Source: Varanus komodoensis
Lineage: Eukaryota > Chordata > Lepidosauria > Squamata > Varanidae
Direction of reading: 5' to 3'
DNA length: 64,000 nt
Assembly: GCF_004798865.1 (NCBI RefSeq)
Contig: NW_025335268.1
Coordinates: forward strand, 79,634,468 to 79,698,467
In this document: one piece after another, positions 25,729-40,700 of the stretch
How the letters are laid out: each line of letters opens with the position of its first letter
How positions within the stretch are numbered: the first letter of the stretch is position 1
Program-made: the position numbers and the translations under genes
Notes under the pieces: model-generated
What the model saw: only the letters and a program-made list of their open reading frames with translations
What the model was told of the DNA's origin: nothing
Databases searched by the model: none

Positions 25729-28700
25729 TCACGTATTTATAAGCCTCCTATAATGGCCAAAATGGCCTTGGTGACTTACATAATAAAAACATTAAAACAG
25801 TTAAAAGACTAAAAACATACATCATTAAAAAATATAAAAACCAACATAAAAAGGTTCTTATTTGTACAGTAGTTTTTAGAAGACAGAAAAATCAATCTTA
25901 GGATAAAATCCAACATAAGTCTGATTCATAAGACTCACTGAAATGAATAGAACTTAAGTTAGTTACCAACAACATAAATCCTGACCATTTTAGTGAACAT
26001 CCCCTTAGGGTCAGCACACATGTAATGGTGGCATGTCATGTGATGAAAAAACTCTACAGTTTACCAATATTGTCAGTACTTGAGAAAAGTAACATTAGGG
26101 ACATCAGTTTCCCACAGTTTGGGGAAACTAGTGCTACTTCCATTTTCTGTAAACAACTTTCATTTGGCCCAATCAGAATTTGGATGTTTGATGTGCAAAC
26201 CCAGACAACAAACCACACTACATGCAAACCGGGTCCTACTCTGACTTGGCTTAGCACTATGATCAACAAATCCGGAAAATAAGTTATTTTGAATATTTCG
26301 CAGGTAAACAGCCTTGGAAAACACAATGTTACATCCACTTCCTCCTCATCAGGGAGCAGAATAAATGTCTCAATCATGATGACACTAAAATACAGAGGAA
26401 ATCGATGTCCCGGTGTTACTTTTCTCAAGTACTAACAGAATTGCTAAACTATAGAGCTTTTTAATTAAATTATGATGGCCTGATTAGGACAAAGGTTATG
26501 GCCACAAAAAGCAAGCAGGCTAACAGATTTCTTTCACAAGACTTTCATAAGACATGTTACTTAATCTCTTAGAAATTGTAAGGGAGGATATGTTGCGGAA
26601 GATAAACAAGATGCCAAGACAAAAATGTTACTAAATGCATACATGTTATTTATTTTGCAGCTTATTATTTTACTTGATGCATGCAGACCAATAGTTGAAC
26701 ATCATTATAAATTATACTGGATGCTAGCTATAAATCATGCAAAATTAGTAGGAATATAGTGATACTGAAGAATCGTGTATTAAGCAAACAAAAAACCTGC
26801 AAAATTGCATTTTAACTAAAATAAAAAGTCAACCCCCCAGGTTGTCTTTCCTTGCTAGAAAATGTACATATCCAATAAATGAATTGACATTAATTTTTGA
26901 CAGATCACTATATAGATCTCTCACTAAGAGATCATTTATAGTGATCTGCAGTGTTGCTATAAATGTACCATAGGCAGTTTTGACATGTCCTATAGTGTAA
27001 TTTAATTGAATTATCATGAAGCCTGAACTGAGACATCAGTTGATGTACACCAATGGTATCATCAATATACACCACTCTGATTACTTTTATTATAGAAACA
27101 TTTACTAAGCAGTATGAAAATGCTGTGAACTATGAACTTTTTTCTGTTTTCAGGATTTTATTATTTTTTTAATCTTAAAAATCTTCTTAAATACTAGCCC
27201 CTTAATATATCTATATTGACAGTGATAGCCTTCTAATTCTTATTCACAGCTTATCAGCATGTTTAGGACAGCCACTGAAGCTTCAGAGTAGAAACATAAG
27301 ATGGTCAACAACAAATACTGAAAAAAGATTATGTTAACACAGTGGTGTATGGAAGCAGAAGTGCAAGGAAGATGGAATCCAGATTTTTTTTTCAACAGAA
27401 GTTTGGTATTATGCCATATATTGATACATATTTAAAACTAAATAAATGGATTGAATTATTGGAAGTAATGAGTGATGACAGGAATTGCAGCTGTGCAATG
27501 CCTAGACAATTATATGTCCCCCATTCCAATTACACAGGCTGTCATGATGAGTTATGCACACTAATATTTACCACTACACCACTGGTTGACTGGAAAGGGC
27601 TATAATGGTTCACATATGAAGATTCTGAATGAAACCAATAAAGTTCATATTCTATCTTCCAACATGCACAAAATACAGAACAAAATTCAAAAGAAACACA
27701 TATACAATAGGCTTTATGGGCAGGGGGAAAAAAAGATCCACAACGACCAAAATAAAAATCTAGATTCACTTACAGCAATTTTTTCTGTTGTGCCAGATGA
27801 GAAACAAAATACAAGAATAATTTAAGTAAACAATTAAATCAATTAGTCAAGAAGAACAATCTAAAAACTGTGACTATCTATATCCAGTGACAATGAGCAA
27901 TGTTTATTAGCTGATTTTCAAGCATCCAGGGTAAAAATAGGAAACCATGGATGCTTATGAAACCAAAATTCTATGGAAATAAACAGGTCTTTAAGCCTCA
28001 CTGATTTATTCAAGACATACAGCACTATCTCTGTAATGACCCAGTTTGGAAGATGGAATAACCCATGGTAGACAAACTACAAATGAGACTTCTAGTTCCT
28101 TCCTGTTCACCTGCTTCCACTTTCCAAAACCCTTTATTTTTGTTGATAAAAACTCTTTGAGTTGTTTAATCCTGAACAACCTAAGTGTTCACATATGATG
28201 AGAACAGGAAAATCCTGGGCTGTTTCAAAAGGCTGAAATGGGTAAGAAGGCAGGATACAGCAGCATACATGCATGGTGGCACTAAAACAATCCATGGTTT
28301 CTCAGATTGTTGAAACTGTTAAAGTTCCTTAAGTGGACTTTATTCCCCACTGAACATACCCAAAGATTGGTGCTTTACACTCACATGATTGCTTGTTAAA
28401 ATATTTCTATATTTTTATTTTATAATTTAAATAAAAATAGTTAGAAAAAAATCTCAATGCATCTCTTAATTTTAAATTGGAAAAGCAAAGGGCAACTACC
28501 GTGCAAGTTTTACAACCTGTTATGATTAAAATCCCCATGCCCTACTTTGCAATGTGTCTCCTTTAAGGTCACTATCATAAACTGTACTTGTAGTACAAAT
28601 CATGCTCACATAATAAACCCTATCGATGCCTTTTTGCATGGTGATGTATTAATGTAAAGAGGCTTCTATACGATTTAGACTTCTTTTGCCCATATCTATA

Positions 28701-31700
28701 CAGTCTGCCTCCTCTGGAGGAAGTTTATTGATAGGTTTACTTAGAGAGCACACCTTAGTTAATACTTAGCATATGTACTTCAACACAGAGCTTATGTAGT
28801 ATAGTGGCTTAAGATACTGGGCTGAATCCAGTGTTAGTCTAACTTAAGTCCCATTCATTTCTGCAAATGTACCACAAGTAATGCTAAGACAGGGTACAAT
28901 CCATACTGATCCAGATTCAAAACTGGATTCTGCCATGGACTCACTAGGTAGCCTTAGACAAACTGCTCCTTCTTAGTATCATCCTCCTTTCACCTACAGT
29001 CCGGGATCATAATATTAATTTATCCAACATGGCTAACACAAAAGTTAATCAATGAGTTTATATAGAATGCTCAAATAAACTTTGAGCATTATAAATTGTT
29101 ATTAATTTTATGTAAGGGCAATTTTTTTGAGAGCGAGAGCACAGTTCCAAAGTCAGTTTACCAGAGAGATGTTGATGTGAGGGTTGCAGCAGGCTGGAGC
29201 AAGGCAGGGTCTACTTAAAGGTGGACAAAAACAGCAGGAAGGGCACAGGTGGGAACAAGGCAGGAACAAACAGGAGCAAAACATAGTGATTCAGGGGCCA
29301 AAGCACCAGGACAACTTGTGTTGTTATAGAAAGCAGCAGCAGTGGAGGGAAGCCTTTGATGCTAGTCTTCAGAGTCTCCAGCTGCACTGCATAATTGCTC
29401 CACAGGTGTTCCTTTCAAGTGCCCACAAAGGCACTCCCGGTTCTGCAAGCACTTGCAGAGTTTTCAGGCCCTGATCCTGACAGTGGCAGCCATTTAAAAC
29501 ACTGGGTACCAAGTTTTAAAATAAGCAAAGCAAAGCCACCTTTCATTTATTATCCTAACCTTTATCTATTAACCCAGTCACATGGGAGTTAATCAAAGAA
29601 AAATATAATTTCTAAATCACCTTGTGGGCAGGGACTAATGAAAGATATTCCAGACAGAAAACACACATCACACTGAGAGGGGTGCTGATACAGCGAGGAA
29701 AGTATGTGTAATCAGCCCTAATTCGCATGTTACAGTAATTTATAGGTTACCTCCATCATGTGGGAGCCACTCATGAAATCATTTCTCTGAATTAAGGAAT
29801 ATGGATGCTTCTGGCCACATATTCAACCTAGTAATTTATTTTCTCTACCAAATTGAGCTCTTAGGACCATCACACAAAAATCAAATTCTTCTTTTTGACC
29901 CACTCTTTCTACCATCTGAGCAGATAATTTAGAAGGGCAGGGAAAGTATTTTTGTTGTTGTCATTAAACAATTAGGAGTTAGAAATCCTTGATGATCTAT
30001 TGCAAATAACCCAGAGATCTAGCAGTGTAGTGTATCCTACATTCTGTCCACAGCTGATTCAAATTTGGATGCTTAACCTTAAAACTGATAGAAAATAGTT
30101 ACTTTCCATGTAATGGTTTTAAACATACAACATAGTAAGAGTCCCCTGTAGATTATCCATTATCTATTAAATGCTCTCTATTAAGCAGAAAGCAGGGGCA
30201 GAAGAATAAAATGAAAAATATACTTGTGCCAGAGAATAAAAAGTAAAGAAAGTAGGTAAAAACATTTTCATCAACCTGGAATTAAGAAGCCTACGGTGCA
30301 CATATAATAATGACTGCAACTGCATTTTATTTATTCATTTCTTATTTATTTTTGGATTTATATTCTGCCTTTTTCCTACAAAGGGCTCAAGGCAGCTTAC
30401 TTCTCCTCCTCCATCTTATCCCCAGAACAATCACCCTGTGAGGTAGGTTGGGCTGAGAGTCTGTGACTGGCCCAAAGTCACCCAGTTGGCTCCATGGCTG
30501 AGCGGGGATTAGTACCCAGGTTGTCTGAGTCCCAGTCCCATGCTCTTAACCACTACACCACACTGGCTCATTTGAGTTTAGGCAAAGAATGTTTTGGTCT
30601 TGATGAATTGTAATTTACTAGTAAGCACTGGCCACTATGCACATGTCCAAAGGGTACTCACACATTAAGTGTTTCAGACAGAAAAAATATATCATTTTAA
30701 TTTTAAAAGAGAAAGCAAAAACTGGCTAGAAAGCAGTCCTGGAAAATAGAATTTGTACAGTTCACAGAAAAAAAGGTAAAAAGGATGAACGGAGAGCAGC
30801 AAGAAATGAAGGATGCAGCAATGATAAAAGTAGTAATACTTGTACTTCCTATAGTAACAGCAGTAGTGGTCTCAATAATTTGGAAGTGTGAAACAGATCG
30901 GAGTCAAAGAATGTCATCACGATGCTGTATTTTTGGATGTAAGAAATACATATCTTTGGCAATGATGTACTATGGATTTATGCACACCAATAAGGCTCCT
31001 TGTACTCATCACATACCTTCTCATTCAGCTCTAAGAAGAATGCAAGTACTGAAAAGAATATAGGAAAGAAATGCAAGAATATTTTAAAAGGAGTAAAGCA
31101 AGTCCAATGAGGAAGAATTACTGCAATATAGTTAATTTACAGGAAGAAACCTAAGGAACACACCTGACCTATTTTTGGATGTTTAATGTCAGAACAAGGA
31201 CGAAAGAAGCTGTTCCAAATCCAAAGTTAATCCACTAAAATCCAGTGCAATTCATGGTATATACATTTGTTGCAACTAGCTTGTCTTAATTATTCCAATC
31301 TTTGCCTGACTAATTTTCTCTTGATTTGAGTAACTGTTGATGAAAAGTAATCTTTTACAGGGTTGTACAAAGGCAGCATTTAACAAGGTGCTTGGTCTTC
31401 TTACTAGCCATTTGCCTTCCCCTTCAAGACTATAGTAATTACCTGCCAATTAACAAGTTACACCATAGGTGCACTTACTGATCATTTTCATTATGACTTC
31501 ATCAAGAAAAGTACAAATTACATAAATTAAAAAGCTTTAATGATAAGTTGTATTTACTGTGAAAAGTAAATATCTAAAAAACACTTTAAGGCCACCTATG
31601 CATTTTTGTTTCTTACTGCTCCTAAAGTCATTCAAATCTTTCCAAAATAACTTGAATGAACATCTTGCTTTTTGGTTGTGTTTTCATGTTTCTGCTACAA

Positions 31701-34700
31701 AGGATTGAAGGCTAAAAGATAACCTACCTCCAGAGATTGCAAGATTTGTCATCTGCAGCCCTGATTCCTGAAGTCCTTCATTGCCTGTGGAATATTCAAG
31801 AGCCTTAGATGACACCATTTCTTGTGCTTTATCTTCACCCAAAACAGAGACCTGACCTCGGGGTACTTCTAAGGCACCTGTACCCATTATCTCCTCATAT
31901 CCTTCGGACCTTTGGGCCAATGGAGAATCCCGAGAAGCAGATAGGAAGGGAGTGTCTAAGGGTGAACTTGGAGGAGATAATGAAGACAGAGACGACCGTG
32001 AAGACAGAGATGCCAGGGACAGAGGTGTATCCAAAGATCTTCTTTGTTTACTGCTACTAGAAGTCCCAATAGATTCAATATATTGTATGTCTTTGCTATG
32101 AGAATCAATTGGTTCATAGCGTATATGCTGCCCATATTCTGTAGCACTGTCCGTTTTCTCATATTGAGGAAGACCATAGATGTCTGTGAAACTAACAGAG
32201 CTAAGAGAGCCCCTGCTGGATGCCAATGATCCACGGCTGGATGCCAATGACCCCCGACTGCTGCCAGAGGATATTGTCAGGGTGCTGGCAGACAAGCTAG
32301 AATACAAACATATACATGTGTTAATTACATATTCAGGAAACACAAGCTTAAAAACTGGAATTCATTTCATCAATAAAGGTGAAAAAATATACAGATTTAG
32401 CAAAGGAAGTACTTTACATTTTATCAAAGGACTGAAGGCTGCAAAGAACACACCAGATCAGGCAAGAAAGCCGCACAATAAGTGATTAATGCTTCCTTCC
32501 TACACATGTAAATAGCTCAACAAAGGTTACACTCAGTGAGCTGGTTCAAGTGTCATGCAGGACAATCTTGGGCTTACATACTACTTTTTCCCTTCATCCA
32601 TGCCTGTATTTCTTCTTCTTGAAGCACACATACACACTGGCTACCTACAGTTTGCACTTGTCCTCCAAGTCAGAACTGTGCCTATCATGATCGAGCCATG
32701 ATTTTCATTGTGCGTTAATGGAAAAATTCAATGTCAGTTTGGATCTGGATACAACAGTAAAATACAGTTTTGAGATAAACAGCCCTGGTTCTTCAGCCTG
32801 TGACTGGCCCAGCCTAACCCTAAGTTAAGCAGAGTGTATGCAACTGGCCCAAAGACACTAGTGAGTTTCATGGCTGACTGGGAACTAGAACCTGGAACTT
32901 CCAGGCGTCTAGATGCAATACTCTAACCACTCCAATATTCTAACAATACCACTGGATTTCTTACAGGCTAATGAATGTTATTATTTCATTTCTACACTGC
33001 CCAACAGCTGAAGCTTTCTGGGCAATCTGCATTAATTAGGATTTTTTAAATTTCTCCCCTTTACCATTCTCCAAGTTAAGCAGTTTCTTAACAGTATACA
33101 TATTATAGAGTTAGGAATTTCCTCTTCCCACAAGTGTCATTAAATATTCTCTTAGAAACTGTTGATGGTTGAAGTATCAACCATCATTTTTTCATCTAAG
33201 CAATTTTAAGCTTAAATGTAGGGCATATTCTGACCCATGCTAAGCCTGCAATTTATTGCCTTTCATAATAACCATTTATAACATTATTACTGCTCTATGC
33301 ACACACATGCACGCACTCTAGCTAAATATGATTTAATTGTACATAATCCAGAGCCAAGCCTCAGAATCTAGAAATTAGCCAGCAGCATATGAAATCCACA
33401 TGTTTACTTCTTTCAACTGTATTCTGAAACTTAGCAGCTTTCTAGGGTTTTGCAGTTGAAAAGTGATTTTATTCTTAATCCATCAATTTGCCACAAAGCA
33501 ATATGATATCAACTGTAATCATAACACTAAGACTGGACAAAGGACTCTGTTTCATTTAAGCTAGAAGATTATGGAAAAAACCAAGATAGCTAGTTCTATT
33601 TTATTGTTTAGGATGCAAAACAATCTTAATCCCCAGACATCCCATCCGGAAGGCATAAAGATGGGGTAGAGGTTTCTCTGCAAGGGTAGAAAGTACCTCT
33701 GCCAGCAAAGAGCATGGGCATGTGTAATCTGTTAGCCTTCTGTAACCCTATGGGAATTTTCATTGCTGCAGACCTACTACTGATAGTAGGACCCAAACCA
33801 GGGCATTCCAAGGGATAAATGAAATCTTCTTCCTTCCCTTGAGAGGCCCCAGGATCAGGCACATCACTTATGCAAGTCTGGAACTGGCATGGATGTTTTT
33901 CCTCCTACACAAATCTTTGCAGAGGGGAGGCGTCAATAAGAACCCCACTCCCTGCCGTGTTTATCCTAGGAGCCAGCAGGACAGTGAAAGTAGCAGTTGA
34001 TCTAGCATTACATTCCCCACAACCACTCACAAACACTTAGGACTGCTCTGTCAATCATGATTAGCCAGAAATGCACAACTCAGTTTCTCTGAAGTACTAA
34101 CCTTTTCAACTGAGAATATAAATAGGAAGTTAAACGAGTTGCTTCTTCCAACTGCATGAGCAAGCAATTTTTCTTCTCCTGTAGCAGTATCCTGTAATAC
34201 AGTAGACACACATGGTCTTACTTTGCAAACCCAAATACATCTTTCTCAGTGCTTCAAAGTGAAATCTTCATCTACATAAAGTCCTACTTTTATTAAAACA
34301 TTACACAAAGACTTTTAACAGTGCTGATAAATCATATGAAACCCATCCCAGACTACCAGGTGAATACTGCATATGAACAATTATGGTCTAAGCAGGCCTC
34401 ACATAACTTAATTTCATCAAAATGTATAAGCAGGCAGAAGGGCATCCAGAGCCTATGGGAATGGGGCAGCCTATAAAAATTAAAATAATAAAAATATACA
34501 CAGGAGTTGAAAGTTAGTGGGCACACTATTGATAGTCTTCTGCAGTGGCGTTTTTATCATATTACTGTAAACTAACATCAGGAGAAAACACTGCTCAGAG
34601 TTATTTCTTATATCTCTACTGTTCAGCATTAGGCCTCTGGGCACAAAACGCATGGGACAAACAGGCAATGATTATTGAAATCAGCCTTCCAAAAAACATG

Positions 34701-37700
34701 TACAAGCTAATTAAAGTTACTGACAGAAACAGAGATATGAGATAATGGGATAGGCTTGTAGTATAACTCAGTATGGCAATTATTATGGGCTTATATCTGT
34801 GAATTCTAAGGGTTCCTATCCTTTTTGAAACAGCTGCAGAAAATCCAGCTGTCACTACTCCCATAGTTACTGTTTGACTGTTATCAGACAGGAATTATAT
34901 CAGTTTATTAAACAGGCTCTAGAGACATAAAAAAAATGGATAGCACATGAGAGAAAAATAGCTGTTAGCTGGCAGTGGTAATAGTATTTACCACTGTATT
35001 GCTATAGATTTATAACTGCATCATTATTCCAACACATCTGTCATATATCCTCTAGCATCTAACAAAATCAATTAAATTCTCAAACCTTTCAGCAGCACCA
35101 TAAGAAGAAGTGGCTTGAGCCTGCTGGATCTCATCCTCGAGGCGCCTTTTCTCCTCCTCTAAACGTTGGATGTCTTCTGGGGACCGCTGCTGCTGACTTA
35201 TGAGTTGTAGTTCTTGTAAAAGAGCTTCTTTCTCTTTGATGAGCTGAAGACGGTCTCTGTCAGCCTCCACTATTCCTGGCCAATATTCATGATCTTGTAG
35301 AGCCAATTGTTGCTGTATACTGAAAACCCTTAGATATACAGAAATACAAATAAATGAAATAACAGCAGGAAAAAAACAATGAAAATCTCTGCAAACAGAT
35401 TGGTCATAAAAGTCCTTAAAATGTATTATACTAAGAAAAAATAACACCACACATTTTTATCTGCCTTCATGAACATTAGGAACTAGGAATTTTATTTCCA
35501 CTATTTTGAAGGTGTTTTTTAAATTATCCTGAGAGATGTCTTAATACTCTAGCTGCATCTCAAAATAGATCTGGGACCAACTCAAACTAAAATATAGTGA
35601 AACCTTGTTTGCATGTCAACTGAACACAGTGGATTTTAATTCAAACTATCAGTTGTAGAAGTAATAAATATTTAATATTTGTTTAGCATCCTCAAAGAAG
35701 GGTCTGTAAGGAACACATATGACAATTCTGTGACTGATCATCATACGGTTTAATATACATAGAAAAATAGCTGCTTATTATATTACTTCTGTATTTTTTT
35801 AAGTCTGTATAAAAGTCTCCCATTAGTATTATGCTCATGTGTTACGAAAGACAGGGTCTTCTGATATGTTAGACTCCTTTGAATTGCTCACAGTAAAGGG
35901 CCACAAATAAATACTCCATACATTGGTAAGGTCCTAAACTAAAAAGCTGAAGCACCTAAGAGTGTATTTTTTAAGGATTTGCTTGACTTTGTTGGTGTTA
36001 TACCATGCTCTTTCTTCACTGGGGCTAAACAAGGAGCTTGCTTAAAGTAGTTTAAATATACAGAAATACTTTAATTTTATCAATTGTAGATTTAAACCAA
36101 ACACAGCACATTCCTGCACCCACACTGTGCAAATGCAGTAGATGTTTTACTAGCAAAGAAAGGGTCAACACATAAATATTTTGAGTAGACAAAAGCCCTA
36201 CAGAAATGTCAGCAAGCTAAGGGAAGGAATGCATGATAAATGAAGAATGTGACCACAAAGATAACTGGTAGAAATATATGTGCTCTGAGCTGTTCAAGGT
36301 TTTAAAAGAACCCTTTTACTATTAATGCATATTTAGTAAACAAGGTAGAGGTTTTCTGAGGAAGAGGCAACAGTTAAGGGTGCAATCCTATGCACTTTCA
36401 GACAGAAAAATGTCTAGAAATGAAAGCCGTGCCCAACCAGCATGGTTGGTGGAAGCATGCTATGAGTTGTAGGACTTTCTCTTGTTAAACATGCCTAAGT
36501 TTGTGCCCTAAATCACAAATGAGGGGAAGTACTGTCTTCAGAATGGAAACACTTTACATGAAACATTTCAAATATCAGGATAGAAAGTACCCTAACATAT
36601 ATCATTTAGCACAACCTTCTCCAGAATGATAGTCTCAGATAGGTTGAAGTGCCATTCTTATCAGCACTAAGGCCAGTGGTTAGGAATGCTGAGAGTTCCA
36701 ACTGCTGTAGTTCAAAGCATCTGGAGGACATTAAGTGATCAAATATATGAATCGCACAGATTATGTGGCTGTATGCCTATGATAAATTTTCTGGATATAT
36801 TGGGTTGGTTGATCACCAAACGGATGGTGTAAAAGTGTGACATACAAGCACAGATTATCTGGATCAGGTTTATACCCACTCCATTCTGAGATGATCTCCG
36901 AAAAATAACTCGTTCCTATCTTGTTTCACTATGTTAAATCACAACAAAAAGGGACAACACCTTTTTTGATTAAAGGGCTCTAGTGATCCCCAATCCCCAC
37001 AAAAAGCCCTATCTGTCCGACAGTTCTTGGGCTCAAACATTAATTGCAATTTGTTCTTTAAGCATCATATTTCCATTATGATGCAACCCACTTATAAATA
37101 TTTGGTGGCCTGAAATCAACAGCAATTTACAAGTATCACTTCCCCACATATATAATGTCATCCGTATCTAGGTATTATGTCTTATCCAGTAGATATCTGT
37201 TACCTGCAGTCAGTGGTGTTGGTATGCAGCCTATTAAGGGCCCTGCCAACCAACAGCCACTATGCACATAACGAATTTGGCTGGGTTTTATGCCCTAGAT
37301 GTCTTGCAATTGTGTTGTACTTCCTCATTTTCACGTTTCACCGGCTCACCTACTGTATGTTACGTTTCCCCCATCCCACTTAAGGAGTTGCTTTGGATCA
37401 ATTTTCTTGAGGCCTCCCAAAAGCTAGGGTTGGTCTTATTGTGGGTCTTCCAATTCAGTGTGCTGTCCTTTACATATATTTATTGTGCTTTTGTCTTTTG
37501 TCTTGCTAATGTTCAGTGTGATATCTAACAGTGCTAGATACCTGAATACACATGTGCAAATTTCTTTGTGAAGCCTGTCGGAACCAAGCACAGAACAACT
37601 GTGAGTAGACACCCTTACATCTTACATGTACTTACCTCTTTTTGGCCTCTTCATACTGCCAGCTCAATTTTATTTTGTCAGCATGTCTTGCTTTATCATC

Positions 37701-40700
37701 AAAACCAAACTTATGTGAGGCATGAAAAATAAAAAACCAATACATTAGAGAAATAGCAATACTATTCAGGGAAATGTGATTTAAGTACAGCTTCAAAATT
37801 TGACCTGGTCCAAAACTGTTTTAAGGTAGCTAATTTTACTAATACAGAAAAAGACTAAACTCACTCTTTCACTATATTGGTTCACAAGTATATATATCTA
37901 TAACTATTAATTATGCTTATTCAAGTATCTGCATGCCGAAAATAATAAAAATATATCAAATTTTAGGACAATATCCAACAGAACTGCTGCTGACTGCCTC
38001 ACGCCAATGGGATCCACTACTTACAAAACAGGGAGTTAATGCTTTGTAAAGGAATACTGGAAATGAATGAAATGCAGATCAGGACAAATCAGTCAATCTC
38101 CCTTCTGCAAGCTCTGCTGACCCACTCCATTCTAGAAACTTATGTTTTCACTCACTTCAGGGTGTTTTAATAATCACTAACTCTCTATTACACTTTTTTA
38201 TTATAGGAAGTCCTTTGGTGCGGCACATTTATAATTATAAATACATTATATTCAGTTAAAATGTACATCTATGCAAATCTATGCTGATTCACAGTTGTTA
38301 CTAATTTCATATTCAGAATAATTTCAATGGTATCAATGGCCAAATAACTAAAAATCAGTCTACATAAAGTGGGAGGACTTTTGAGCTTTTTAGGCTTTTC
38401 TAAACTTCCTATAATTAAACTCATTAATTTATTATTGAGCCTCTGAATCCCTAAACTTCAATTTTTACTGGCACAGAAACTAAACAAGAGAAGTCTTTTT
38501 CCTTCATGAAATACAATTTCATAAATTAAGCTACAATACAATTTATGCATACCATGTTGGAGTAAGAAGTCCATTCCTGCAACAAAGAAAAAATAATATA
38601 TAGAGAATGTATTTGAAATACTGATTTTTTAAAAGAATCTGTGTATATTCTATGGTGAAAAACATGGAAAAAGTGCTAACATTAAGTTTAACATTAAGTG
38701 CTAACATAATATTTATGTTAGCTAGTTTAAGTACTAACATAAATTTCAGCCAGAGAAACAGATTCCAGATTACTGCCTATCTCAGTGATAGGGGCTGAGA
38801 TAGGTAAGTACACTTTACTTAGCTATGTAAGAAAGAATCCACATCTGTACTGGGAAATTTAAGTTTTCTTTAAGCTCCAAGTCTTTAATAAGTGTTGAAA
38901 ATTATTCCAATTTTATTTATTTATTTACTGCCTTTTTATAATGTGCACAGCCATCATAGCTCTCAGAGAACTTTAAATGAAACAGAGAAGTTTTAAGATG
39001 GCAGATGAGACTGAAAGTGAACAAATGTCCCTTTACTGAAACTATAACCAATTTAGGCCGTGTAAGAATATGAGTAGGTTTACTGGCAAATCTGAAATCA
39101 GGCAAATACAACATACTTTCTTTTCACCAATGAACTTATATAAGGCAGAAAAAAGGCTTGATGAGATAAACCTGAAAAAATGTGGCTTTCTTGAATCACA
39201 GTGGTAGTGGAACCAATTGTATAGCAAAGCTATGATGGAGAAATCCCTTTAGTGAGATTTTGATACCTGAATTGTCCATTATTTTTAACTGAGCCCAAGA
39301 TTTTCAGGAATGAGATCTTTCAAAGACAGCTGGTATGCCACAGGTAACTGTCTTATATCCATTCATTTTTGTACACAGTGGCACATGTTACCTTCCTGAT
39401 AGTTCTTACCACTTCAAAGCACTTTAAGGAGTATCTTTCCTACCCATATGGGTTCTAGTAATTCATGACTTGGAATGGCAAATTCAAAAGCTAACTTTCT
39501 AACTGGATGTTTATATTCTAAATGCAACCCCAAACACTGACACATGTGACTTGAATCTTTTGTGCACAGATAACACATGCTTTAGCATTCATCAAAAATC
39601 AAATCACTTCCATAATGCTAAGTGATTCCAATAGCAAACCGTTCCTTATCAAGGTTCCTGATCATGGGAGCCTTGTAATTGCATTCAGATGAAGATGTTT
39701 ACAAGTCCCTACTCATATGTTCACACTCAAAAGCATGAAACAATTCACAGGGACATGTGAATGTTTGAGGAAAAAGTCTTGCATGGTCTCCCATGTTCTA
39801 CCCCTACATTAGGTGTGCATGTGTTTCATGTAAACTCTAGTTTGGCACTATAGCATACCGGGGAATGATAGTACCATAGCAACTTGGCATAAGAAAAGTA
39901 GTTTGTTGTTAGTGGAAATACAAGATTTTGACCAAAACAATGGGGAATGTTTGATGCAAGGTTCACAACAAATGAACACATAAATAAGAAATCTATATCA
40001 AGTTCAATATACAGAAATTTAAAATTAAATCACTGATGTTTTGAGTAATTTAAGCTTATTAGGAGTCAAAAGTAATAAAAAATGTTAAATTTGTCTCCAG
40101 CTTGTTTTCCAATAAAAATATTAATTCAACATGGTTGGGTTTGCTAAACACTCTTAATAACATATAAAATGGACATGAATTAATTTTATAATAGAGACTT
40201 TTTGAATCTGTAATTATATTAACTCCATTCATAAATTTCAACACCACTATTTTGCTTCAAGAAAGTATTCTTCAAAAGTCCAATTTTTTTAAGGCATTAA
40301 TATGTACTGAATGGTCTTTTGAACTGAACTGAAGATATGTATTTCAATTATGTCACCATACAGCAGAAACTACTTTTTTAGCATTAAAACACATACATAC
40401 CTCTCCTATAATATCAGTTTGAGAACAAGCATCAGAGTGCAGCTGAGGTAAACTGGGGTCACTGAGTGACCCAGAGTTATGCTGAAGCTCCTGCAAAGAT
40501 TCTGTAATACAACAGCTATTCCTGAATCCATCTGTCAGCTTTGCCAGACTCTTAAAAAGAGACATTAAAAAGAAAAAGAACACTCTTATATTTATTAGTT
40601 GTTTAGCTGGTTTAAAAAAAAACACCTGGAATTGTTAATAGCCCACAGATTTCACTTATTGGATTAGGACAGGATAATCTTACGGAACTCAACCATTACT

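Larger units (their letters stand above)
24644..31727 (-). other. 7-kb intron between WWC3 exons 11 and 12
   Basis: It contains a (CTAT)n microsatellite (25683), a LINE tail (25729) and a Sauria SINE (30327). Segments at 25010-25090, 25895-25980 and 28815-28900 share words such as GGATTCAG/ATAAAATCC and AACTTAAGT and look like copies of one short repeat. The stretch 29150-29480 is less AT-rich with several CAGG words but has no recognised origin. I see no exon. Confidence 0.55.
32297..34101 (-). other. intron between WWC3 exons 10 and 11
   Basis: It holds an old Sauria SINE (32806) and an inverted LINE tail (32970). The stretch 33600-34000 is less AT-rich but has no coding or repeat signature I recognise. 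Confidence 0.5.
35329..40400 (-). other. introns between WWC3 exons 7 and 9
   Basis: These are mostly unique AT-rich sequence. A short segment at 36378-36470 begins GGGTGCAATCCTATGCACTT, a phrase common in squamate DNA-transposon MITEs. 36665-36735 resembles the hAT-like family. 38911-38985 is a LINE tail. ORFs at 37177-37528 and 38543-39227 have no family features. Confidence 0.45.

Noticed and set aside
26054-26428. Minus-strand ORF of 124 codons and its plus-strand shadow
   Set aside because: No family features; low-complexity valine/leucine composition; likely chance.
30327-30570. tRNA-like head of the Sauria SINE as a real tRNA gene
   Set aside because: No cloverleaf closes; it continues into SINE body and tail and is inverted within an intron.
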